In this document: positions 34,467 through 41,345 of the stretch, piece by piece
Position numbering within the stretch: position 1 is the first letter of the stretch
How the letters are laid out: each line of letters opens with the position of its first letter
NCBI GenBank assembly: GCA_035570055.1
Contig: DATMLM010000099.1
Span: 17,925-81,924 of the forward strand
Length of the DNA: 64,000 nucleotides
Direction: 5' to 3'
DNA from: DASRDS01 sp035570055
GTDB lineage: Bacteria; Gemmatimonadota; Gemmatimonadetes; Gemmatimonadales; Gemmatimonadaceae
Notes under the pieces: generated by a model
Databases searched by the model: none
Told to the model about the DNA's origin: nothing
Seen by the model: only the letters and a program-made list of their open reading frames with translations
Translations under genes and position numbers: made by a program

Positions 34467-35915
34467 CTACTTCATGATCGAGATCACGACGCTGTTGGCC
34501 GGCGACAGTATCGTCGAGTACTGCTTGTACACGTTCGAGCTCTGCAGCCACGCCATGTTGTGCGTCGCATCGCTGTAATACGTGGTCTGCGTAGTCCCAG
34601 GCAGATAACTGACCTGGATCTGCTTACTGCTGCTCGTCGTGTTGACGATCTCGACGACCGCCTCCGTACCCCCGGGATTCGAGAACCCGATGAGGTTCAC
34701 GCGCGCCGTGCACGGGTCCTGGGTACCCAACCCTACCTGAAGGGAAGGATCCGTGGTCGTCAGCCGGTTGACGTGCCACCCTGGCCGGACAGTCTGGAAG
34801 AGCTTCTGCAGCGTGTAATAGCGCGTCGAGTAGATAGGCGTCGTCGTTCCGCCGAGCAACTGCCCAAACGGCGGCGCGCCGCTCGTGGGGGCCCATGCCT
34901 CCCACCAGAACCAGTAGTTGTGCGGGATGATGACGAGATGCGCGGCCATCGCGCTCATCATGTCGAGCGTCCACTGCAACTCGGTGCTCCCGAGGGGATT
35001 CCCGAACTCGGTCATCCACATGTCCTTCGGATGCGCCGCGATAGCATTCTGCGTCTGCCAGATGCTGCACTCGGCGTACGTGTGGAACGAGTACGCGCCG
35101 ACCGCATGGTCGAGGTACCCTGACAGCGACGGATAGCCGAGCCCACCGAAGTACCCGGGCGAATCCGTCGTGTAGTCGTAGTACGTGGCCGGCGTGTACT
35201 GACCAGTCTCGGGTCCCATGAGGACGATGCTCGTCAGCCCCGCGTAGTCGAACGATCCACGCGTGTCCATGATGAGCTTCTGCCATTGGGCAGGCGTGTA
35301 CTCGCACCCCGCATACGGCGCGAGATGCGCCGGCTCGTTCTGGACGCTGAGCGCGACCGGAAGGCCGATGCTGCTGGACTTGAGCGCGAGCATCACCTTG
35401 GTGAGGAACGCGACCATGTACCCCTCGGCCCACGGCTGCAGGTACCCCGTGACGCCGTTGTACGACCCGAGGATCGAGTGGTTCGTCTTCCAGAGCGCGG
35501 GCGGGGTCCAGACGGCCAGGATGTACGCCGTCGCGCCGTGCGCTTTCGCGTAGGCGATCTTCGCGATGTACTGATTGAGGAGCGAGGTGTTGAGCACCAT
35601 GTTCGAGAGCGTCGAGCCGCTCACGTAGAGCGCGGGGTCGACCTGATCTCGAATGTGCGTGGCGCCGAGGTTGTACACCGCGGTCTGGACGCTCGGCGCA
35701 TTCCAGAACGGGTTGGACCCACCGCTGGGATACACGCCCCAGCCTTTGACCTCCTGCAAGGCCGGCCAGATGAACGTCGCGGTCGCCGTGTGCGAGACGT
35801 CGAATCGGGCGATCGTGCTGTTCTTTGGAGTGACCGGGTCGGTCTCGCTTGACGTACAAGCGACCGCTAACACCGCGGCCAGCGCCGCGGTGGCGTACTG
35901 CGTCCTACGATACAC
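34467..35915 (-). CDS. GH30-like glycoside hydrolase, lipoprotein
   Basis: A 482-residue (beta/alpha)8 hydrolase of the GH30 (xylanase/glucosidase) group. A lipoprotein signal ends at AVAC (Cys20). The general acid/base is E194 in SVQNEPAHL and the nucleophile E303 in WMTEFGNP; the C-terminal beta-sandwich starts about residue 400. It would cut beta-glycosidic bonds in plant or microbial polysaccharide outside the cell. GTG 35915 has GGAGG six bases upstream. A riboswitch-like RNA precedes it, so c-di-GMP probably controls expression. Confidence 0.88.
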   Translation of the reverse strand: MYRRTQYATAALAAVLAVACTSSETDPVTPKNSTIARFDVSHTATATFIWPALQEVKGWGVYPSGGSNPFWNAPSVQTAVYNLGATHIRDQVDPALYVSGSTLSNMVLNTSLLNQYIAKIAYAKAHGATAYILAVWTPPALWKTNHSILGSYNGVTGYLQPWAEGYMVAFLTKVMLALKSSSIGLPVALSVQNEPAHLAPYAGCEYTPAQWQKLIMDTRGSFDYAGLTSIVLMGPETGQYTPATYYDYTTDSPGYFGGLGYPSLSGYLDHAVGAYSFHTYAECSIWQTQNAIAAHPKDMWMTEFGNPLGSTELQWTLDMMSAMAAHLVIIPHNYWFWWEAWAPTSGAPPFGQLLGGTTTPIYSTRYYTLQKLFQTVRPGWHVNRLTTTDPSLQVGLGTQDPCTARVNLIGFSNPGGTEAVVEIVNTTSSSKQIQVSYLPGTTQTTYYSDATHNMAWLQSSNVYKQYSTILSPANSVVISIMK

Positions 35916-35949
35916 GGAAAGCCTCCCAACTAGACCGTTCGGCGGCCCG

Positions 35950-36052
35950 ACCAGCGTGGCGCCACTGGGCTAGCAACCCATCTGGCGCGGTAGCTTCGAG
36001 GCTTTGCGTCGCCGGCTTTCGCCGGGTATGCCGTTGTCGCTGGCTCTCCCTG
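35950..36052 (-). promoter_or_regulatory. c-di-GMP-I (GEMM-type) riboswitch
   Basis: On the minus strand, ahead of the GH30 gene, the leader contains the GEMM core: GGCATACC, a stem CGGC-GAAA-GCCG, then GACGCAAAGCC (complement at 36000-36010), followed by CGAAGCTACC and a second hairpin ATGGGTTGCTAGCCCA. The GNRA tetraloop with the GACGCAAAGCC strand is the hallmark of this class, and the ligand-binding junction lies between the two hairpins. The segment between it and the GGAGG site (35922-35926) holds GTGGCGCCAC-type alternative pairings that could be the expression platform. Ligand (c-di-GMP or a related dinucleotide) inferred from family. Confidence 0.72.
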
Positions 36053-36119
36053 CTAGGAGGCCACGCATGCTAAGACCTCGGCCATACTGCCGAGTCTGGC
36101 CCGGAAAACTAGTGACGCG

Positions 36120-36190
36120 TTCATCGACAACAAGCGAGTGCGTCAAAGTGACCGGCAACAATTTTGTCATGTCGATGTTATCGACAACAA
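36120..36190. repeat. Spaced direct repeat ATCGACAACAA
   Basis: The same 11 bases occur at 36123-36133 and 36180-36190, each preceded by TT, in the gap upstream of the riboswitch promoter area. TTGTCCACA, similar to a DnaA box, lies nearby on the minus strand. Possible regulator sites. Confidence 0.3.
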
Positions 36191-36210
36191 CTGTGGACAA
36201 CCTCGACAGT

Positions 36211-36323
36211 GGCTGACGCGCGGACATCACGCGAAGGGAGGCCCTGACACGACGGGTAGCTCTGACGCGACGGACTCGGATAGGGAGGAAGTACCCTGAG
36301 GTCGTGCGACGGACTCGAATAGG
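36211..36323. repeat. Degenerate repeat block (CTGACGCGACGG / GACGGACTCGAATAGG)
   Basis: CTGACRCGACGG-like words recur about four times, and GCGACGGACTCGRATAGG occurs twice (near 36266 and 36304) about 38 bases apart. No coding potential is supported. It adjoins the duplicated 3'-end fragment. Confidence 0.4.
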
Positions 36324-36430
36324 TCGACGCATTTTAGCGGCTGTTGGATTGCACTTTTGCGCGCACGGCGGCAAATCGCGCCATCACGGCTCCATAGTCC
36401 TTCCGGGCAGCGGCGCACGCCGCGACCTGG
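36324..36430 (-). pseudogene. Duplicated 3'-end fragment of the BNR-repeat gene
   Basis: On the minus strand these 107 bases match 49810-49916 with a single mismatch, including the last 32 codons, the TAA and 10 bases beyond. Here there is no upstream gene body: the fragment begins where the 22-bp tandem array ends. It is a gene remnant or a mobile/recombined fragment, not a gene. Confidence 0.8.
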
Positions 36431-36432
36431 TA

Positions 36433-36600
36433 CTGTGCGCGGTGCCCGAAGGACCTGTGCGCGGTGCCCGAAGGCCTGTACACGGTGCCCGAAGGGGCTG
36501 CGCGCGGCGCCCGAAGGACCTGTGCATGGTGCCCGAAGGGCCTGTGCGCGGCGCCCGAAGGGCCTGTGCGCGGTGCCCGAAGGGCCTGTGCACAGAGACC
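36433..36600. repeat. 22-bp tandem repeat array, about 7.5 copies
   Basis: Units of 21-22 bp with consensus CCTGTGCGCGGTGCCCGAAGGG follow one another without spacers (unit starts at 36433, 36454, 36475, 36497, 36519, 36541, 36563, 36585). Read on the minus strand each unit is CACAGG, stem GCCC-TTC-GGGC, CACCGCG, which is the same plan as the single hairpin elements elsewhere in the window. The unit length is not a multiple of three, so no protein repeat is kept. It ends 30 bases before the GTG of the GGDEF-EAL gene. Confidence 0.85.
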
Positions 36601-36629
36601 CGTACGTTGTTAGATCGTCAGTGCTTTGA

Positions 36630-39086
36630 GTGAACAGCGAAGCACATCTCGTGGTCAACACTCGCGCACCGCGGGAGATGATGTCCCCTCCACCGGTAGC
36701 GCCCCGCCGCGGCCCACCATGGGCCGCCATTGGCGTTGCAGCCGCCTACCTGCTCGGCTGGATCCTAATCGGCGTCGCCCTCGAAGGCACCAAGTATCGC
36801 GACACCGCCCTCGCGATCTACTTCCTGCCGAATCACTTCGTCGCGACAGCGCTGGCGTTCTACGCATCCCGCCGCCCAACGCTGGATCCGCGCACGCGCC
36901 GCTCCTGGCTGCTGCTCGCACTGGCTGGCGCGTTCATGGCCGCGTCCGACGGCCTGTGGTTTTTCTATGAGGTCGTCCGCGGGACCGAGAACACGCCAGT
37001 CTGGATAGACGGCGTCGCGCTCTCGGCGTTCCCGCTCTGGGTCGCCGGCCTCCTGCACTTCCCGTCTGCCCCTCGCGCCGCCACCGAGCGCGTGAAGTAC
37101 TGGCTCGACATCGCGACCGTGCTCGTCGGCGGCACGATGATCTCATGGTACTTCGCGCTCCGCCCGATCGCGGTCGCGTATCACAGCACCGTTGGCGACT
37201 TGATGCTGGCCGCCGCGTTCCCGATCGGCGATCTGGTCGTTCTCGTGACCGTGGCCGCGATCCTCTCGCGAGCCCCAGCCCAGGTCTCGCGCGTCCCCCT
37301 GCGCCTGCTCGCGATCGCGCTGATCGGCGCGTTCGTCGCCGACTTGATCTTCGGCAACATGCGCCTCGCCGGCACCTATCACACGGGCGACGCGATCGAC
37401 TGGATCTGGCTCTTGAACGGCGCGCTCTTCGCGCTCGCCGGCTGGTGGCAGGCGTATGGCGCGACCGGCCCGAACACCGGCGCCTCGAGCTTTGGTCCGG
37501 CCCCGCGGCTGACGCTGATGCCGTACGCCGCGGTGGCCGCCGGCTTCGGGCTCCTCGTCTTCGTCGTCTTCGTCGCGCTCCCCTACGAGACCATCGAGCT
37601 CAAAGTCGTGGTCCTCGGCGCGCTCACGCTCACGCTCCTCGTCGTCCTGCGCCAGGTCCTCGCCGCTCGCGACAATCTCCGCCTCTTGGCCGAGCGCGCC
37701 GCGCAAGAGGAACGATTCCGCCACGAGGCATTGCACGACGCGCTCACCGGGCTCGCCAACCGGTCGCTGCTGCACGATCGCGCCGAGCACGCGCTGATCC
37801 GCGCCCGACGTCAGCAGCAGTTGCCGCTGGCGCTGATCTTCCTGGATCTCGACAACTTCAAGACCGTCAATGACAGCTTGGGCCATGCGACCGGCGACGC
37901 GCTGCTCGTCGAAGCCGCGCGACGACTCCTCGCCTGCGTCCGCGCCACGGACACGGTGGCCCGGCTCGGCGGCGACGAGTTCGCGATCCTGATCGAGGAT
38001 CCCGTCGAGACGTACGGCTGCCGGCTCATCACCGAGCGCATTCTGGCGACCCTCGCCCACCCGTACGTGATCGAAGGCCGCCACATCTTCGCCGGCGCGA
38101 GCCTCGGCGTCGCGGCCGTCGGCGACGCCGACACCGCCGACGATCTGCTGCGCAACGCCGACGTCGCGATGTACATGGCGAAGTCGCACGGCAAAGGCCA
38201 GTGCGTCTTCTTCGAGCCGGCCATGCGCACGGTCGCCCTCGAGCGGATGGAGATCGAGACCGACCTCCGGCGCGCGATCGAGACCGGACAGTTCGTCCTG
38301 CACTATCAGCCGATCGTGATCCTCGAGACCGGCGAGATCACTGGCGTCGAAGCGCTCGTCCGCTGGCAACACCCGCGGCGCGGACTCCTCATGCCCGGCC
38401 AGTTCATCGCGCTGGCCGAAGAGAGCGGTCTCATCGTCCCACTGGGCGCGTGGGTCCTGCGCGAGGCGTGCCGCCAAGCACGGGTCTGGCACGATCGCTT
38501 CGCCAGCCGCGATCCCGGCACACCGCCGCTCGCGATGACGGTCAACGTCTCGGCCCGCCAGTTGCATACGCCACAACTCGTGGTCGATGTCGGCATTGCG
38601 CTCGAGGAGTCGCGGATCGATCCGCATGCGCTCATTCTGGAGCTCACGGAGAGTGTCCTCACGGAACAGACTCCCGCGGTGCTCGCGACGCTGCAATCGC
38701 TCAAGGCGCTCGGCGTCCGTTTGGCGATCGATGATTTCGGCACGGGGTACTCATCGCTCTCGTACTTGCAACGCTTCCCCATCGACATCTTGAAGATCGC
38801 CAAACCATTCGTCGACGAAGTCGGCAAAGAAACCGGCCGACAGGGGCTCGCTCAGGCCATTATCAACTTGGGCTCGACGTTGGCGGTGAGAACGATCGCC
38901 GAGGGCATTGAGCAACCCGATCAGCGCTCGCAACTGCGCGCGCTGGGGTGCGAATTGGGCCAGGGCTATCATTTTTCGCGCCCCGCCACGGCCGCCGAAC
39001 TGGACTCCCGATACTTCGGCGTCCGCCGCCGCTCGACAGCGGTGCCACTCCAACCAGCCGGATCGACCATCGTTGCGCCGCTCTAG
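36630..39086 (+). CDS. GGDEF-EAL membrane protein (c-di-GMP synthesis/breakdown)
   Basis: An 818-residue protein with about nine N-terminal helices (residues 30-350), a GGDEF domain and an EAL domain. GGDEF is intact (447-451, RLGGDEFAIL) and an RxxD inhibitory site (RATD) lies five residues before it. EAL is also intact (574-576, GVEALVRWQHP), with NVSARQL, DDFGTGYSS and EGIEQ; the usual KID is KIAKPFV, as in several actinobacterial enzymes. Both activities are possible. GTG 36630 is used; ATG 36678 or 36681 would trim only the non-membrane leader. It neighbours a c-di-GMP-type riboswitch 580 bases away. Confidence 0.93.
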   Translation: MNSEAHLVVNTRAPREMMSPPPVAPRRGPPWAAIGVAAAYLLGWILIGVALEGTKYRDTALAIYFLPNHFVATALAFYASRRPTLDPRTRRSWLLLALAGAFMAASDGLWFFYEVVRGTENTPVWIDGVALSAFPLWVAGLLHFPSAPRAATERVKYWLDIATVLVGGTMISWYFALRPIAVAYHSTVGDLMLAAAFPIGDLVVLVTVAAILSRAPAQVSRVPLRLLAIALIGAFVADLIFGNMRLAGTYHTGDAIDWIWLLNGALFALAGWWQAYGATGPNTGASSFGPAPRLTLMPYAAVAAGFGLLVFVVFVALPYETIELKVVVLGALTLTLLVVLRQVLAARDNLRLLAERAAQEERFRHEALHDALTGLANRSLLHDRAEHALIRARRQQQLPLALIFLDLDNFKTVNDSLGHATGDALLVEAARRLLACVRATDTVARLGGDEFAILIEDPVETYGCRLITERILATLAHPYVIEGRHIFAGASLGVAAVGDADTADDLLRNADVAMYMAKSHGKGQCVFFEPAMRTVALERMEIETDLRRAIETGQFVLHYQPIVILETGEITGVEALVRWQHPRRGLLMPGQFIALAEESGLIVPLGAWVLREACRQARVWHDRFASRDPGTPPLAMTVNVSARQLHTPQLVVDVGIALEESRIDPHALILELTESVLTEQTPAVLATLQSLKALGVRLAIDDFGTGYSSLSYLQRFPIDILKIAKPFVDEVGKETGRQGLAQAIINLGSTLAVRTIAEGIEQPDQRSQLRALGCELGQGYHFSRPATAAELDSRYFGVRRRSTAVPLQPAGSTIVAPL

Positions 39087-39115
39087 CCCCTTGCCGTGCC
39101 GTTAAGATTCGCGGC

Positions 39116-39895
39116 ATGGATCTCGGACTCAGTGGCAAGGTCGCGCTGGTCACCGGCGCGTCATCTGGATTGGGAGCGGCGATTGCCCGCGAGTTGGCGG
39201 CGGAAGGTGCAGCCGTCGCCCTCGTCGCGCGTCGCGCGGCGGAGCTCGAGCGGGTGGCAGCGGAGATCGCGCGGCCGACACTCGTAATCCCCGGTGATGT
39301 CACCGAACCGGGCACCGCGGAGCGCTGCGTGCATCTGGTCGAGGACTCACTCGGCCCCGTCGATATCCTCGTCGCGAACGCCGGCGGCCCGCCCTCAACG
39401 ACGTTCGACACCACGACGGATGCCCACTATCACGCGGCGTTCGAGCTGAATTTGCTCGCCTCGATCCGTCTCGCCCACGCCTGCGTACCGGGCATGCGTC
39501 AGCGGCGGTGGGGCCGCGTGATCTTCTTGACGTCGATGGCCGCCAAGCAACCGGTTCCCGGCCTACTCCTGTCGAACACCGCTCGCGCCGGCCTGCTTGG
39601 GTTTGCCAAGACACTGTCGAACGAAGTTGCCAGGGACGGTGTGCTGGTCAACACCGTCCTGCCGGGCCACTTCGACACCGCCCGCGCGATGGAGCTGGCG
39701 CGCATGCGAGCGGAGCGCACCGGGAAGCCCGTCGATGACCTCCTCAAGGAACGCACGGCGGACATTCCGTTGGGACGTTCTGGAGATCCGAGAGAGATGG
39801 CCGCGGTCGTCGCGTTCCTCGCCTCGGAACGCGCGAGCTTCGTGACCGGAACCGCCATTCAGGTCGATGGCGGACAAATCGCCACGATTCTTTAG
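39116..39895 (+). CDS. SDR-family protein with altered catalytic residues
   Basis: A 259-residue short-chain dehydrogenase fold with intact cofactor motif TGASSGLG (13-20), NAG (88-90) and catalytic-type S140, but the Tyr position (13 residues after that Ser) is S153 and the Lys is R157 (LLSNTARAG). This replacement is known in a subgroup of FabG-like proteins. Reductase activity is doubtful or uses another mechanism. It lies 29 bases after the GGDEF-EAL gene, and its end overlaps the convergent kinase gene by 4 bases. Confidence 0.88.
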   Translation: MDLGLSGKVALVTGASSGLGAAIARELAAEGAAVALVARRAAELERVAAEIARPTLVIPGDVTEPGTAERCVHLVEDSLGPVDILVANAGGPPSTTFDTTTDAHYHAAFELNLLASIRLAHACVPGMRQRRWGRVIFLTSMAAKQPVPGLLLSNTARAGLLGFAKTLSNEVARDGVLVNTVLPGHFDTARAMELARMRAERTGKPVDDLLKERTADIPLGRSGDPREMAAVVAFLASERASFVTGTAIQVDGGQIATIL

Positions 39896-41286
39896 GCGAC
39901 CCGCCGCAGTCCGCTGTCCAGCACCGCCCGCACGCGCTCGACGAGCGCGGTCATATCAAACGGCTTCTGGATCAACGGGGTCTCGTCGACATCCTCGAAG
40001 CTGTAGCCGGACATGAGCAGCGCCCGGAGCTCGGGCTTACTCCGGCGCAAGCGCTCGACCAGCGGCCGCCCACCGAGCTGCGGCATGACGACATCGCTCA
40101 ACAAGAGATCGACACGATCGGCGTTGCGCTCGAACGCGGCCACCGCGTCGAGCCCGTGGGCCGCATCCAAGACCGTGTAGCCCTGGCGCTCGAGCGCGCG
40201 CCGGATCGATGAGCGCACCGGCGCCTCGTCTTCGACCAGCAGCACCGTCTCCGTTCCCGTCGGCAGGGCACGGACGGGTGTGGCCACCACGGGTGCGATG
40301 CTGACGGCATCGCTGTACGGCAACCGAATCGTGAACGTCGTACCGTGTCCCACCGCGCTCGCGACTTCGATCGTGCCACCGGTTTGCCGGACGATGCCGT
40401 AGACGGTCGCGAGCCCGAGTCCCGTCCCCTTCCCCGCGGGCTTGGTAGTAAAGAACGGCTCGAACATACGCGACCGCGTGGCTTCGTCCATGCCGTGGCC
40501 GGTGTCGCGCACGACGAGACACAAACCGTCGGCCGCGTGCACGGTCTCGATGCAAATGAGCCCGCCCTCGGGCATGGCATCCCGAGCATTGACGACGAGG
40601 TTGACGAGCACTTGCTCCATCTGCCCCCGGTCGGCCCGAATCGGCGCGGCGCTCGGATCGAGCTTGGTCGAGAGCCAGATGTGCTCTCCGATCACGCGGC
40701 GCAGCATCTTCTCGGCGTCCCGCATGACGTCGTTGAGGTCCAGCGCCTCGAGGCGCCCCGTGCTGCCCTTCCGGCTGAACGCCAGCAACTGTCGCGTGAG
40801 CTCGGCCCCGCGGCGCACCGTCTGCCGGATCTCGTCGAGCTCCTCTCGCGCCGGATGGTTCTCTTCGAGCTCGAACCCCATGAGCTCGGCGTTCGCCGAG
40901 ATCGCCGTGAGGAGATTATTGAAGTCGTGCGCGACGCCACCCGCGAGCTGGCCAATCGCGTCCATCTTCTGGGACTGCCGCAGCTGCTCTTCCATGCGCC
41001 GGCCGTCGCTGACATCGAGAACGGTCGCTATGATCCAGCCTTCGACGCGGGACACGGTCAGCGCGACCCAAATGATGGCGCCATCGGTGCGCCGTAACTG
41101 CTTGTCGCCAGGATTCAGCTCGTTGAGCCCGAGGTCCGTGTGATGCTGACCGTGCAACTCTTCACCGCTCGCGCCCATCAAAGTTTGAAAGGCCGGGTTT
41201 GTCTCGACGACGCAACCATCGGCCGCGAACAACACGATGCCGACGGCCGCATGATCAACAACGGTGCGAATATCGAGCGGACCCAT
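39892..41286 (-). CDS. Hybrid histidine kinase (PAS-HisKA-HATPase-REC)
   Basis: A 464-residue soluble kinase. An N-terminal PAS domain (about 1-95), HisKA with H120 in GVAHDFNNLLTAI, ATP domain with NLVVNARDAMPEGG, DTGHGMD and GKGTGLGLATVYGIV, and a C-terminal receiver (about 345-460) with phospho-acceptor aspartate in LLLSDVVMPQLGG and KPFD at the end. Histidine-to-aspartate phosphorelay within one protein; no membrane segment, so it senses an internal signal through PAS. Its cognate output protein is not next to it. Confidence 0.94.
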   Translation of the reverse strand: MGPLDIRTVVDHAAVGIVLFAADGCVVETNPAFQTLMGASGEELHGQHHTDLGLNELNPGDKQLRRTDGAIIWVALTVSRVEGWIIATVLDVSDGRRMEEQLRQSQKMDAIGQLAGGVAHDFNNLLTAISANAELMGFELEENHPAREELDEIRQTVRRGAELTRQLLAFSRKGSTGRLEALDLNDVMRDAEKMLRRVIGEHIWLSTKLDPSAAPIRADRGQMEQVLVNLVVNARDAMPEGGLICIETVHAADGLCLVVRDTGHGMDEATRSRMFEPFFTTKPAGKGTGLGLATVYGIVRQTGGTIEVASAVGHGTTFTIRLPYSDAVSIAPVVATPVRALPTGTETVLLVEDEAPVRSSIRRALERQGYTVLDAAHGLDAVAAFERNADRVDLLLSDVVMPQLGGRPLVERLRRSKPELRALLMSGYSFEDVDETPLIQKPFDMTALVERVRAVLDSGLRRVA

Positions 41287-41345
41287 AAGTTAGAGTATCG
41301 GGGTAAATTCTCCCCGGCTTTAGCTGCATTTACGCTTCTTTTCGC

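Noticed and set aside
36193..36201. Replication origin (DnaA-box-like TTGTCCACA)
   Set aside because: A single imperfect box in an intergenic gap with no dnaA, no box cluster and no AT-rich unwinding region.
36433..36600. CRISPR array
   Set aside because: The units are 21-22 bp and directly joined; there are no unique spacers and no cas genes.
36304..36633. Protein-coding gene over the repeat array
   Set aside because: A 22-bp unit shifts frame every copy; the reading frame exists only because the array lacks stops. It also crosses the duplicated fragment.
37143..38696. 517-codon antisense frame opposite GGDEF-EAL
   Set aside because: Same shadow effect; the plus strand carries intact GGDEF and EAL motifs.
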